From NCBI RefSeq assembly GCF_001685395.1, contig NZ_CP014167.1, positions 248,001 through 312,000 of the forward strand: a stretch of 64,000 nucleotides of DNA, given 5' to 3'. Below are positions 9,074-20,382 of this stretch, one piece after another (position 1 is the stretch's first letter; each line of letters begins with the position of its first letter). The notes under the pieces are model-generated. The model ran no database searches, was not told where the DNA came from, and was given only the letters and a program-made list of their open reading frames with translations. A program made the translations under genes and the position numbers. The stretch is from Paenibacillus yonginensis (GTDB lineage: Bacteria; Bacillota; Bacilli; Paenibacillales; Paenibacillaceae).

Positions 9074-9127
9074 TTGACATCACTATATCTAGAGGTTAAA
9101 TTTAATATCAGACTCTAGATATTGGGT
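9074..9127 (+). promoter_or_regulatory. nrd promoter with two NrdR-like boxes
   Basis: A -35 TTGACA (9074-9079) and a 17-nt spacer lead to TAAATT (9097-9102). Box 1 (9080-9095, TCACTATATCTAGAGG) fills the spacer and box 2 (9112-9127, ACTCTAGATATTGGGT) lies just downstream. Each matches the NrdR consensus ACACWATATATWGTGT at 12 of 16 positions. They start 32 bp apart, the three-turn spacing known for paired NrdR boxes. NrdR represses ribonucleotide reductase genes when dATP is plentiful. Confidence 0.82.
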
Positions 9128-9207
9128 TTTGGAGCTTGTGATTTGGTTTAATGACACAAGAGGACAAAATCCGCAGAGTAGCGCGACCGATAAGGGTGAA
9201 AGGATGA

Positions 9208-11644
<2,437 letters not shown>

Positions 11645-11708
11645 CCTTGAGAGGACGGGGAGAACAGCGCGCCTGAGCGGCGCCTCATAGAGGAAGGGGA
11701 ACTTGGGA

Positions 11709-12668
11709 ATGAACGCAATCAAAGCGGTGAACTGGAACCGTCCGGACGACGATTTCACGCTGATGTTCTGGAACCAGAACATTATGCAGTTCTGGACGGA
11801 CGATGAAATTCCGCTCTCGGACGATAAAATGTCCTGGCTGACGCTGAACGATGATCAGAAGGACGCTTATATGAAAGTGCTCGGCGGATTGACGCTGCTC
11901 GATACGATTCAGGGCGGCGTCGGCATGCCGCAAATCATGGAGCATGTAGACGGCCTGCAGCGCAAAGCCGTGCTTGGTTTCATGGGCATGATGGAGCAAA
12001 TCCACGCCAAGTCTTACAGCAGCATCTTCACGACGCTGGCTTCTACGGAAGAAATCGACTCCGTCTTCCGCTGGGTGGAGCAGAACACTTATCTGCAGAC
12101 CAAAGCAGAGACGATCCGTCAATATTACAACAACATCAATTCGCCCAAGGAGCTGTTCCTGGCGATGGCGGCCTCCGTGCTGCTGGAAAGCTACCTGTTC
12201 TACAGCGGTTTCTTCTATCCTCTGTATCTGGCGGGCCAGGGCAAAATGACCTGCAGCGGCGAAATCATCGACTTGATTCTCCGCGACGAAAGCATTCACG
12301 GCGTTTATGTCGGCGTGCTGGCACAAGAGATTTTTGCCGAGCTTTCGGAGGAAGAGCAGCGCGACGCGCAGGAAACGCTGGTCGGCCTGCTGCGTTACCT
12401 GCATACCAACGAGGAGCGTTATACGGAACAAATCTACGCGCCAATCGGTTTGGTCGAAGATGTGAAAGTATTCCTTCGCTACAACGCCAACAAAGCGATG
12501 ATGAACCTGGGCTTTGACCCTCTGTTTGAGGAAGAAGAAGTCAACCCGATTGTCTTCAACGGCATCAGCACCCATACAAAACAGCATGACTTTTTCTCCA
12601 AAAAAGGCAACGGTTATGTGAAGGCGCTGAACGTAGAACCTTTGACCGACGACGATTTTCAATTCTAA
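11709..12668 (+). CDS. nrdF: Class Ib ribonucleotide reductase, beta subunit NrdF
   Basis: The radical-generating subunit, 319 residues, carrying a Mn2 or Fe2 centre and tyrosyl radical. Metal ligands are visible in [14 protein letters not shown] (Glu, His) and [12 protein letters not shown] (Glu, His), and the C-terminal LTDDDFQF fits docking to NrdE. A TTG two codons upstream is also in frame, but AGGAAGGGG lies 8 nt before the ATG at 11709, so I prefer the ATG. It follows nrdE by 64 nt and ends at a terminator. The MntH importer elsewhere in the window could supply manganese. Confidence 0.95.
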   Translation: MNAIKAVNWNRPDDDFTLMFWNQNIMQFWTDDEIPLSDDKMSWLTLNDDQKDAYMKVLGGLTLLDTIQGGVGMPQIMEHVDGLQRKAVLGFMGMMEQIHAKSYSSIFTTLASTEEIDSVFRWVEQNTYLQTKAETIRQYYNNINSPKELFLAMAASVLLESYLFYSGFFYPLYLAGQGKMTCSGEIIDLILRDESIHGVYVGVLAQEIFAELSEEEQRDAQETLVGLLRYLHTNEERYTEQIYAPIGLVEDVKVFLRYNANKAMMNLGFDPLFEEEEVNPIVFNGISTHTKQHDFFSKKGNGYVKALNVEPLTDDDFQF

Positions 12669-12696
12669 CAAGAAAGCCGGCAGAAATTATGGAAGC

Positions 12697-12723
12697 GGAA
12701 GCCTTAGGGCTTCCTTTTTTTTA
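12697..12723 (+). terminator. Terminator of the nrd operon
   Basis: Stem GGAAGCC / GGCTTCC, 4-nt loop and nine T residues. Confidence 0.92.
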
Positions 12724-12873
12724 TTCCTGAAAGCAAGACCGGCAGCGGCCCGGAGGGACAGATGAAGCAAAGCATTCATCCGGGTCTGTCTGAAATCTCT
12801 CAGCATATAGTAAAATATCAATTTGCATTTATCGCAGGGAGAAAGGGGGGGGAGTACGCTGCCGCGGAATTCC

Positions 12874-13173
12874 ATGAGCATAAACGAACAGATTGCAGCT
12901 TACTCCTGGCTGCAGGCCCTTGGCACCAACATTCAGGCGGTAGGTCAGACGAAGCTGTTATCCAAGAAAAAAAGGCTGCAGAAAGAAGGGAAGGATCTCG
13001 TTATTCTCGGCAATATTTTGCAGGCGGTCGCCAATGCGGCGCAGACGTTTCTAACTTTGGAGCAGAGAGGAAGCACCGGCAAGGAAAGAACCTTAAATTC
13101 AGCCAACGCTTTTGGCAGCTTTCTGCAATCGGTGGGCAACTCCATTCAGGCTTTGACGACAGACGGTTCATAA
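12874..13173 (+). CDS. Small repetitive hypothetical protein
   Basis: About 99 residues with a repeated pattern of the form LQALGTNIQAVG, LGNILQAVANAAQ and LQSVGNSIQAL. It resembles a family of short repetitive Bacillus proteins that I recall as DUF6944; function unknown. The start is uncertain. The ATG at 12874 has no near ribosome site, while a strong purine block (12839-12852) lies 6 nt before an in-frame CTG at 12859 and 16 nt after an in-frame TTG at 12823. No partner gene is apparent. Confidence 0.6.
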   Translation: MSINEQIAAYSWLQALGTNIQAVGQTKLLSKKKRLQKEGKDLVILGNILQAVANAAQTFLTLEQRGSTGKERTLNSANAFGSFLQSVGNSIQALTTDGS

Positions 13174-13234
13174 TCGGTAAAAAGATGGGGATGGCCGCTG
13201 GCTTGCCTACCCGTCGGCCTTCACATAAACACCA

Positions 13235-13264
13235 AGGCCCTGCAGATAAAACGCTGCAGGGCCT
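13235..13264. terminator. Hairpin between convergent genes
   Basis: Perfect 11-bp arms AGGCCCTGCAG / CTGCAGGGCCT with an 8-nt loop, between the repetitive protein and the MFS gene. T tracts are weak on both sides, so it may act as a bidirectional terminator. Confidence 0.65.
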
Positions 13265-13311
13265 GAATTTATGATGAAGCGACGCTATAAGCGCGCGGAT
13301 TTTGAAGGGCT

Positions 13312-14724
13312 TCAGCGATCAAGCGAGCCGGACTTGCTTTCGGACTTGAGCGAGCCGGTGCTTCGCAAATATACATAAGAAGAGATAAAAGCGAGCAGCG
13401 CCATAATCATCAGTCCCCAGAAGATATTGGAATAAGCGGAGGACAACGAAAGTCCTTTCTGCCACTCCATGGCACTGGAAGCGATGGCTACGCTGAATGC
13501 GCCGCTGAAGAACTGAAGAAGCTGGAAAAGCCCCATGCCCGAGCCTACCTGCGAAGCAGGGAGAATCCGGGAGATCTCGTTAGATACGCTGCTTGACAGC
13601 ATGGTGAAGCTGAGGCTGATCAGCAGATAGATCAATAGAATCGCCAGCCAGGAATCAGCGGCAAACAAAGCGAACAATAGAGTGGCGCAAAGCACCAGCA
13701 AAGGAGCATAACGTAAAATATGCAGATTGCCGTGCCGGTCAATGATCGTACCGACTTTGCGCGAAGCTACAATGGCCAGCAGCGAGCCGGGGAAAATAAT
13801 AAATCCGGCATGACTGGCGCTGAAATCGAAACGATGCACCAAAATTTGCGGAATCAGAAACAAAGTCGCAAAGCTGCACAGGTACGAAAGAATGCCGACC
13901 AATGATAAGGCCACATAAGCGGAATTAGCGAATAAGGCAGGCTGAACAAAAGGTTCTGACGCCAGGCGAATACGCAGGACAAACAGAACGAGTCCAACAA
14001 CCCCTGCAGCCAGAGCAGGCCAGGAATGACTGGTCAGGAACAGCAGAATTCCGCTTGTGCCAACGGCGAGGAACACCGCCCCGGCAGTATCGAATACGCC
14101 ACGTTTTGGGGTTTCCCGGGGAAGGGACAGGTATAGCAGCGGAACCAGCAGCAAACTGATGGCGGTCACCAGAAACAGATATCGCCAGCCAAAGTAATCA
14201 ACGATAGCTCCGCCTGCAACCGGTCCAAGACCGAGTCCAAGAGAAACGGCTGACATAATGAAGGCCATCGCTTTGCCGCGGCGCTCGATCGGAATATAGC
14301 GGGTAAACAGCACCATCGACAAGGAAATGACTGCGCCGGCGCCAACAGCCTGCAGCACGCGCATGGTCAGCAGCAGCCAGAAGCTTGGACTGAACAGTCC
14401 GCCAAGGGCGGCAATTCCCAAGGTCAGCAGTCCGATCACAAGCAAACGCCGCAGCGGTACAAAATCGGAAAGCCGGCTGTAGGTGATTGAGGAAATCGCA
14501 AACATGATGGAATAGCCGGTGACGATCAGAGAGGAAACCGAAGCCGAAAGGCCAAATGAATCGGTAATCTCGGGAAGGGCCAAATTAAACATGGAGGTAT
14601 TCATAATGGCCAGAACAACGGCAATCCCAAGCAGCACCGTCAATATGCCTTCTTTTCTTAAACCTGAACTTGCATGTCCCTCAGCAGCGAGGGAAGAGGA
14701 AACATCAGGAGATGCTGCCTTCAT
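13312..14724 (-). CDS. MFS exporter, 14-TM type (TetL/DHA2-like)
   Basis: A drug:H+ antiporter-type membrane protein of 470 residues with about 14 hydrophobic segments. The motif-A region follows helix 2 (YSRLSDFVPLRRLL), and the exporter motif C is in helix 5 (GLGLGPVAGGAIVDYFGWRY). Overall shape resembles the multidrug and TetA(L) branch. It is divergent from an ArsR-type regulator, and a palindrome lies 29-52 nt ahead of its start codon, so expression is probably repressed until an effector binds. Substrate unknown. Confidence 0.88.
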   Translation of the reverse strand: MKAASPDVSSSLAAEGHASSGLRKEGILTVLLGIAVVLAIMNTSMFNLALPEITDSFGLSASVSSLIVTGYSIMFAISSITYSRLSDFVPLRRLLVIGLLTLGIAALGGLFSPSFWLLLTMRVLQAVGAGAVISLSMVLFTRYIPIERRGKAMAFIMSAVSLGLGLGPVAGGAIVDYFGWRYLFLVTAISLLLVPLLYLSLPRETPKRGVFDTAGAVFLAVGTSGILLFLTSHSWPALAAGVVGLVLFVLRIRLASEPFVQPALFANSAYVALSLVGILSYLCSFATLFLIPQILVHRFDFSASHAGFIIFPGSLLAIVASRKVGTIIDRHGNLHILRYAPLLVLCATLLFALFAADSWLAILLIYLLISLSFTMLSSSVSNEISRILPASQVGSGMGLFQLLQFFSGAFSVAIASSAMEWQKGLSLSSAYSNIFWGLMIMALLAFISSYVYLRSTGSLKSESKSGSLDR

Positions 14725-14752
14725 AAAATTTCACCCACTCTTATCTATTTTT

Positions 14753-14776
14753 ATTGTTCTAAGATCATCGAACAAT
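14753..14776. promoter_or_regulatory. Palindromic operator between MFS and ArsR genes
   Basis: A 24-bp imperfect palindrome: ATTGTTC, a 10-nt centre, then GAACAAT, with 10 of 12 base pairs matching. It lies close to the MFS start, where a promoter-overlapping ArsR site is expected. I infer binding by the divergent regulator. Confidence 0.6.
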
Positions 14777-14951
14777 TGAAATATAGCATGGGATCGTTTA
14801 AAATGCAATTAGGATTTTAAAGTGCAGACCGGACCTGCAAGCTCGGCCGTTGTACAGCCTATCCGAAGTCATTTTAGGACAAAACCCGACGAACCATTCA
14901 GCATCTCAAGAAGTTGTATTAAAATTTCTTTGCAGCAAAGGGGACTTTCAG

Positions 14952-15293
14952 ATGAAAGTGCTATACCATCCGGATCGGGATGAGATTGAACTCTCTTCCG
15001 TGTTATATGCTTTAAGTGATCCCATACGGTTATTTATTGTGTCGCAAATTCGCAAGTACGGGGAGAATCCGTGCAATTCTTTTGAAGTTCCGATTGCCAA
15101 ATCAACCTTGTCCCATCATATCCGCACCTTGCGTGAATCCGGTGTAGTGTTTACCCGCAGCCAAGGAACGCAGCGTTTGATCTCGGTGAGGGAAGAGGAT
15201 CTGAATCACCGCTTTCCGGGCGTTCTTGATGCGGTGCTGCAGGCCTATGAGGCATCCGGGCAGGGGCTTCCAAATAAAGAGGATTCGAAATAA
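14952..15293 (+). CDS. ArsR-family transcriptional regulator
   Basis: A winged-helix repressor of 113 residues: LSSVLYALSDPIRLFIVSQI, then AKSTLSHHIRTLRESGVV as recognition helix and wing. No cluster of metal-binding cysteines is seen (only one Cys), so it is more likely to sense an organic compound than a metal. An in-frame ATG at 14850 exists, but AAAGGGG ahead of the ATG at 14952 and the usual family length favour the shorter form. It is divergent from the MFS exporter, which is its probable target. Confidence 0.87.
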   Translation: MKVLYHPDRDEIELSSVLYALSDPIRLFIVSQIRKYGENPCNSFEVPIAKSTLSHHIRTLRESGVVFTRSQGTQRLISVREEDLNHRFPGVLDAVLQAYEASGQGLPNKEDSK

Positions 15294-15345
15294 AAAGGAT
15301 TAATAGTAGAGAACAGGGGTTTTCATTAAGGAGGCACCTGATTAA

Positions 15346-15395
15346 AGAGAAACCTGACGTACACGGCCATTGCCGGTGTGTGTTTAGGTTTTTCT
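15346..15395 (+). terminator. Terminator after the ArsR gene
   Basis: A long imperfect hairpin (AGAAACCTGACGTACACGGC with its partner at 15372-15394) ending in a T-rich strand. Confidence 0.75.
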
Positions 15396-15571
15396 GGCAT
15401 TAGCGGGGCTTTTGCGGGTAAATAACAAAGAAGAACGGAAACCCCGGAATCAAAGGGGCGGGCCGCTTCTTCAAAAAAAGGGAGATAAAGTCTGCAAGGA
15501 TTACATACCCGGCTGTACAAGGATTAATCATAAATGATTTCTTGTACAAGCGGAGAAGAAAGGATGACGGG

Positions 15572-16429
15572 ATGTTGATAAACAGACAGGTTGAATTTAT
15601 TCCGGGGGAACCGGTTCCGGTTCTTGGGCAGGGCACCTGGTATATGGGCGAAAATGCAGCTCACAGGAAGCAGGAGGTATACGCCCTGCAGCTTGGTCTT
15701 GATTTGGGCCTGCCGCTGATTGATACCGCGGAAATGTACGCCGAAGGCGGAGCGGAGCAGGTGGTGGGCGAAGCGATTCGGGGGCGTCGTGATCAGGTAT
15801 TCCTGGTCTCGAAGGTTTATCCGCACCATGCGGCCGGAGCTAAAATGAAGCAGGCTTGCGAACGGAGCTTGAAGCGGCTTGGCACGGACTATATGGATCT
15901 CTACCTGCTGCACTGGCGGGGGGATATTCCTTTGGCGGAAACGGTAGCGGCTCTGGAAGAGCTCCGTCAATCGGGAAAAATCCGTTCCTGGGGCGTCTCC
16001 AACTTCGACACGGCAGATATGGAAGAGCTGTGGAGCCTGCCGGACGGAGAGCGCTGCGCCGCGAACCAGGTGCTGTATCATGCCGCTTCCCGCGGCATCG
16101 AGGTGGATCTGCTGCCCTGGGCCCGGCGGCATCAGGTGCCGACGATGGCCTACTGCCCGCTGGCCCAAGGCGGGCAGCTGCGGAGGGAGCTGCTGACGCA
16201 TCCGGTGATCCGCCGGATCGCGGAGGAACGCAGCGTCACTCCGGCGCAGATTGCTTTGGCCTGGGTGATCCGGGAAGATGGGATCGTCGCCATTCCCAAG
16301 GCTGTACAACCGCAGCATGTGAAAGATAATGCGGCGGCTGCCAACATCCGGCTGACCGCTCAGGAGCTTGACGATATCAACAAGGTGTTCCCTGCTCCGC
16401 CTGGCAAGGTGCCGCTGGATATCGTTTAG
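15572..16429 (+). CDS. Aldo/keto reductase
   Basis: An NADPH-dependent oxidoreductase of 285 residues with the AKR barrel. The catalytic tetrad appears in order: Asp in PLIDTAEMY, Tyr in AEMYAEGG, Lys in VFLVSKVYP, His in LYLLHWRGD. The cofactor region is WVIREDGIVAIPKAVQPQHV. The ATG at 15572 is preferred over one 30 nt upstream because AAAGGA stands 7 nt before it. It is monocistronic, between the ArsR terminator and the thiamine leader. The physiological substrate is unknown. Confidence 0.9.
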   Translation: MLINRQVEFIPGEPVPVLGQGTWYMGENAAHRKQEVYALQLGLDLGLPLIDTAEMYAEGGAEQVVGEAIRGRRDQVFLVSKVYPHHAAGAKMKQACERSLKRLGTDYMDLYLLHWRGDIPLAETVAALEELRQSGKIRSWGVSNFDTADMEELWSLPDGERCAANQVLYHAASRGIEVDLLPWARRHQVPTMAYCPLAQGGQLRRELLTHPVIRRIAEERSVTPAQIALAWVIREDGIVAIPKAVQPQHVKDNAAAANIRLTAQELDDINKVFPAPPGKVPLDIV

Positions 16430-16502
16430 AATTTTTGCGGTAATCAGGAAATCAAAGCTGGCTTGTGGTAAAATGAGGGCATAAGAACAAGCAAATACAA
16501 AC

Positions 16503-16602
16503 TAATAACATGGGAGCCTGCGGAAGCAAGCTGAGAGTACGACTAATCCGTCGTAGACCGTTCGAACCTGTTGGGTAATGCCAGCGTAGGGAGATCGTGA
16601 TC
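16503..16602 (+). ncRNA. TPP riboswitch (THI element)
   Basis: The conserved blocks are all present in order: GGGAGCC, GCTGAGAG (16530-16537), GACCGTTCGAACCTG, and GGGTAATGCCAGCGTAGGGA (16573-16592). A terminator follows within 15 nt, so binding of thiamine pyrophosphate should stop transcription before thiM. Confidence 0.96.
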
Positions 16603-16612
16603 CACATAGGGG

Positions 16613-16642
16613 GACACTCTGCTTAGGCGGAGTGTCTTTTTT
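16613..16642 (+). terminator. Riboswitch-controlled terminator
   Basis: Stem GACACTCTG / CGGAGTGTC with a 6-nt loop and six T residues, directly after the TPP aptamer. The 140 nt from here to thiM form the rest of the leader. Confidence 0.93.
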
Positions 16643-16782
16643 GTATGGAGAAAATATCGGCCGGGGCCTGAAGGACCCTGAAGGAATATAGTTTTGGGCG
16701 TCCGGCCGCCTCTTGGAGGTTCGGGCAGGTACAGGGAACAAAAGGTTCGTTTGATTCAGGCTCCCCGAAAGGTTGGGATCAC

Positions 16783-17658
16783 ATGTCAGCAAACGTAAAA
16801 AATGAATTCCGGAAAGCCGCCGCTCCGCTGATCGAGCGAATCCGCCAGGTGAATCCTCTGGTGCATAACATTACAAACGAAGTGGTGACGAATTTTACGG
16901 CAAATGGTCTGCTCGCCTTGGGGGCTTCCCCGGTGATGGCGGCGGCCGTGGAGGAAGCGGTGGAGATGGCCGGCAAAGCCGGGGCCCTGGTACTCAACAT
17001 GGGGACGTTAACCGGCAGTACGGTCGAAGCGATGCTGCTGGCCGCCCAAGGAGCCAATGAAGCCGGTGTGCCCGTGTTGTTCGATCCGGTTGCTGCAGGC
17101 GCAACCAGGTTCCGCAGCGAAACGGCGCAGCGCCTGTTAAATACGGTTAAAGTGGATGTTATCCGCGGGAATGCGGCCGAGGTGGCCAACCTGATCGGCG
17201 AGAATTGGGCGATCAAAGGCGTGGATGCCGGCGAGCTGCCGGAAGGACGTCATCCGGCCGAGCTTGCGCAGCGGGCGGCCAAACACTGGAACACCGTCGT
17301 TGCCGTAACGGGACCCAAAGATTATATTTCCGATGGAGCAGCCACCTATGAAATTGAAGGGGGGCACCCGATTCTGACCCGGGTGACGGGAACCGGTTGT
17401 CTGCTTACCTCTGTCATCGGCGCTTATTGCGCCGTGGAGGATAACAAGCTGCTGGCCGGCGCAGCCGCACTGGCCGGATATGGCGTAGCGGCTGCGCTTG
17501 CGGCTGAACGGAGCGCGGAGGCAGGGCCGGGAGCTTTCCAAATCGAATTGCTGAACGAGCTGTATAAGCTTTCGCCGCAAACGTTCCTGCGGGATGCGGT
17601 AATAACAAAAATTCAGGTCGATGAAGCGGGGGAAATCATGGATGAGCAGCGTATATAA
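16783..17658 (+). CDS. thiM: Hydroxyethylthiazole kinase ThiM
   Basis: Phosphorylates 4-methyl-5-(2-hydroxyethyl)thiazole for thiamine salvage. The ribokinase-like family signature [20 protein letters not shown] opens the domain, and the anion hole GTGC carries Cys206. At 291 residues it is about 20 longer than usual; the extra sequence is a charged C-terminal tail. The start ATG follows AAAGGTTGGG. It is the first gene behind the TPP riboswitch and overlaps thiD by 17 nt. Confidence 0.96.
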   Translation: MSANVKNEFRKAAAPLIERIRQVNPLVHNITNEVVTNFTANGLLALGASPVMAAAVEEAVEMAGKAGALVLNMGTLTGSTVEAMLLAAQGANEAGVPVLFDPVAAGATRFRSETAQRLLNTVKVDVIRGNAAEVANLIGENWAIKGVDAGELPEGRHPAELAQRAAKHWNTVVAVTGPKDYISDGAATYEIEGGHPILTRVTGTGCLLTSVIGAYCAVEDNKLLAGAAALAGYGVAAALAAERSAEAGPGAFQIELLNELYKLSPQTFLRDAVITKIQVDEAGEIMDEQRI

Positions 17659-18466
17659 AGCATTGACGATAGCCGGATCGGACAGCGGAGGCGGCGCAGG
17701 CATCCAGGCCGATCTGAAAACCTTTCAGGAGCTGGGCGTCTACGGCATGTCCGCACTGACCGCTGTAACGGTGCAGAATACGCTGGGCGTGCAGGGCGTA
17801 CATCCGATTCCGCCGGAGACGGTAGCGGCCCAGATCGCATCGGTCGGGGAAGACTTGAAGCCGGATGCGCTGAAGACCGGGATGCTGTTCAGCGCGGAGA
17901 TCATCGAGCAGGTAGCTGGTCAGGTCAGCCGGTTCGGCTGGAACAAGCTGGTGGTTGACCCGGTGATGATTGCCAAAGGCGGGGCCGAGCTGCTGCTGGA
18001 GGAGGCCGTGCAGGCTTTGCGCAGCCGGCTGCTGCCGCTGGCGCTGGTAGTAACCCCGAATCTGCCGGAGGCCGAGCGGCTGACTGGAATGACCATTGCC
18101 GGTGCCGAAGGCAAACGGGAGGCCGCCAAACGGCTGCATGCGCTTGGGACGGCTTATGTAGTGATTAAAGGCGGCCATGAAGAGGGGGATCCGGAGCGCT
18201 CCGTAGATCTGCTGTATGACGGCAGCGGTTTTACGGAATTTGCCGGGACCCGGGTATCCACGCCGCATACCCATGGCACGGGCTGCACCTTCTCGGCGGC
18301 CATTACGGCCGGTCTGGCCACGGGGCTTGAAGTGACCGAAGCGGTAGGCCAGGCAAGAGCTTTTATCCAGGCGGCCCTTGAGGACAGCCTGGGCATAGGG
18401 AACGGGCACGGTCCAACCAACCATTGGGCGTATAGAAGAAGGCAAACAGACGGAGTCGAACTTTGA
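17642..18466 (+). CDS. thiD: HMP/HMP-phosphate kinase ThiD
   Basis: Phosphorylates hydroxymethylpyrimidine and its monophosphate. At 274 residues it has the family N-terminus [31 protein letters not shown] in the middle, and the [15 protein letters not shown] anion hole. An ATG at 17621 is in frame, but GGGGGA at 17627-17632 serves the ATG at 17642. It overlaps thiM, so both are controlled by the TPP riboswitch. thiE, which would join the two products, is not next to them. Confidence 0.95.
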   Translation: MSSVYKALTIAGSDSGGGAGIQADLKTFQELGVYGMSALTAVTVQNTLGVQGVHPIPPETVAAQIASVGEDLKPDALKTGMLFSAEIIEQVAGQVSRFGWNKLVVDPVMIAKGGAELLLEEAVQALRSRLLPLALVVTPNLPEAERLTGMTIAGAEGKREAAKRLHALGTAYVVIKGGHEEGDPERSVDLLYDGSGFTEFAGTRVSTPHTHGTGCTFSAAITAGLATGLEVTEAVGQARAFIQAALEDSLGIGNGHGPTNHWAYRRRQTDGVEL

Positions 18467-18698
18467 TTTAGATCAGGCTGAGAATGGACGGTAGTTGAAC
18501 GGAAGCGGCAATCTGCGCCGGAATGGAAGCAGCCGGGCGGATTAACATGAGGTTCAAGGGGGGGGAGCTGGCTCAGAAGCCGCGGAAACTTTTGTTAGCC
18601 GCAGCCCTGCAGAGGGTTATATACCTATATGAAGCAGGAAGTTGAGGGGAGAACCCACTCCTCCGGCTGAATGACAATTTGCGGGGAGGCGGTTTCAC

Positions 18699-19007
18699 AT
18701 GATTATGATTCAGGCTCATCTTTATGTTCATCCGTCCGAGCGGGACGACTTCCTTGAGCAGGCTGGTTTGCTGCAGCGCAAAACACGCGAGGAAGCCGGC
18801 AACCTGTACTGTCTGCTGTATGAAGCCGTTGAGGATCCGAATACCTTTGTATTAATTGAGAAATGGGAAGACCAGGAGGCGGTGAACCGCCATAACAATA
18901 CGGATCATTTTGTGGGTTTCTTCCAAATCGTTGACGGGTATTTAGTCAAACCGGTGAAGGCGGAGGTCCATGAGATACCGGACGCAGGGGCAGAGGCGGC
19001 CGGATGA
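18699..19007 (+). CDS. Antibiotic biosynthesis monooxygenase (ABM/YgiN-like) domain protein
   Basis: A 102-residue protein with the dimeric ferredoxin-like ABM fold: IQAHLYVHPSERDDFLEQA, then EAGNLYCLLYEAVEDPNTFV and HNNTDHFVGFF. Relatives are quinol or haem monooxygenases and many uncharacterised proteins. It follows thiD by 232 nt with its own GGGGAGG site, so it need not be part of the thiamine operon. The biochemical role is not predictable. Confidence 0.82.
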   Translation: MIMIQAHLYVHPSERDDFLEQAGLLQRKTREEAGNLYCLLYEAVEDPNTFVLIEKWEDQEAVNRHNNTDHFVGFFQIVDGYLVKPVKAEVHEIPDAGAEAAG

Positions 19008-19104
19008 GAGACGGCAGCGGAAGAGGCCGGAGCGGCTGAGTAAGCCGAAAGCCGCTTCCGGCGCCGGCCGGCGTGTCGCGGGGGATTCCGGCGACACGGC
19101 ACAA

Positions 19105-19150
19105 AGCAAGGCAGGCACACCGGCGCAGAGCCGGGGGTGCCTGCCTTGCT
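19105..19150. terminator. Strong hairpin between convergent genes
   Basis: Arms AGCAAGGCAGGCAC / GTGCCTGCCTTGCT with additional GC pairing inside. It lies directly after the exonuclease stop codon and probably terminates from both sides, although T tracts are short. Confidence 0.7.
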
Positions 19151-19153
19151 GCT

Positions 19154-20155
19154 TTATCCGAGCAGCTCCAGAAACTGCTGCTCGGAGATCAGGCGGATCG
19201 GCAGGCCCGCGCCGGCCAGGCGCTCCGCCTTCTGGATTTTGCTGCTGCGGGCTTCGCCGCTTTGCAGCTTCAGGAAATCCTTCTGACCCACGACCAGGTA
19301 GTGGGTCTGCAGCTCCACGGCGTCGGCGCAGCGGCCGCCGCAGTTCACGACCCGCTGCATCGCTTCCAGCCGGGTCAGGGAACCGAGCCTGCCGGTGAAC
19401 ACGATATTTTTGCGATAGAAAATATGGTCTTCATCCACCTTGGCTGCGGGCACAAGCACCGGCTTGACCGTGCTGCGCGAACCTTTGGAACCGGCATTTG
19501 AAGCCGTCCCCGTGCGGGCTTGTCCCTTCCTGCCGCGGCCCCCTTTGCCGGCTGCTTTCGGCTTGGCGGAGGTGAAGGTTTGATAACTCCCTCCGGGAAA
19601 CAAAGCCCCCAGCCGGTAGCCCTGCGCCTCCGCCAGTCCGTGGCAATCCGGCGCGCCGCCGGAAGCTTCAAAACATTTCAGCAGCAGCAAAGCCGCCACA
19701 CGGGCATCTTCAAGCGCATCATGATGACGGAAGGCGGACAGCCGGTGGAAGGCGGCCATTTGATTCAGCTTGTAGCCGGGCAGTCCCGGCCAGATCTTTC
19801 GCGATAACAAATAAGAGCAGACATAAGTGCAATCCGGATAATCTAGGCCGAAGGCCTCCATGCAGTAGCGAAGCACGCTCATATCGAAAGAGGCGTTATG
19901 GGCCACCAGGGTGCGTCCCTCAATGAGCTCCCTGATCTCCTGCCAGACTTCCAGGAACGTTGGCGCGTCCGCGACCATTTCCGGGGTAATGCCGTGTACG
20001 GCCACGCAGAAAGGGTCAAAGGCGTCGTGGGGATTAACGAGCGAATATTTCTCCTGCACGATAACGCCGTCCCGGACCTCAACCAGGCCGATGGAGCAGA
20101 CGCTGGCCCGGTTTCGCATATTGGCAACCTCAAAATCGATAGCTGTATAATTCAA
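19154..20155 (-). CDS. DEDDh exonuclease with C-terminal BRCT domain (DnaQ-like)
   Basis: A 3'-5' exonuclease of the DNA polymerase III epsilon type. Residues 1-165 carry ExoI AIDFEVAN (Asp7, Glu9), ExoII HNASFDMSVL and ExoIII RHHDALEDAR, so all four acidic residues and the histidine are present. A basic glycine- and lysine-rich linker (about 195-240) leads to a BRCT domain (KNIVFTGRLGSLTRLEAMQR, then GGRCADAVELQTHYLVVG). BRCT usually binds DNA ends or nicks, so a repair role is likely. It is monocistronic. The product is well supported, the pathway is not. Confidence 0.9.
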   Translation of the reverse strand: MNYTAIDFEVANMRNRASVCSIGLVEVRDGVIVQEKYSLVNPHDAFDPFCVAVHGITPEMVADAPTFLEVWQEIRELIEGRTLVAHNASFDMSVLRYCMEAFGLDYPDCTYVCSYLLSRKIWPGLPGYKLNQMAAFHRLSAFRHHDALEDARVAALLLLKCFEASGGAPDCHGLAEAQGYRLGALFPGGSYQTFTSAKPKAAGKGGRGRKGQARTGTASNAGSKGSRSTVKPVLVPAAKVDEDHIFYRKNIVFTGRLGSLTRLEAMQRVVNCGGRCADAVELQTHYLVVGQKDFLKLQSGEARSSKIQKAERLAGAGLPIRLISEQQFLELLG

Positions 20156-20299
20156 GCGGATTCACCCCGTTGGTTGATGTAAGAAACGATGCAGAAAAAA
20201 GCTGCTGATTCCTATTTTACTATAATGGGGTGGCTGGAGCATACAAGCGAGAATAATCTTAATAAAAGTAAGTAACAACCGTTTGTATAGTCCTTTAAC

Positions 20300-20317
20300 T
20301 TCTGTTACACTACAGAA
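20300..20317. promoter_or_regulatory. Inverted repeat upstream of the pirin gene
   Basis: TTCTGT, TACACT, ACAGAA: a 6-6-6 palindrome about 65 nt before the pirin start in AT-rich DNA. Possible operator; no protein can be named. Confidence 0.35.
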
Positions 20318-20382
20318 AGCAGTAGTATTTCAAATTCAAGAATATTAACTTCATATTAAAATGAGCTAAAGGAGGCAGGAAC

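Noticed and set aside
12762-13274. A 170-codon frame overlapping the small repetitive protein in another phase.
   Set aside because: Its translation lacks protein-like pattern, while the overlapping frame shows internal repeats and regular hydrophobic spacing.
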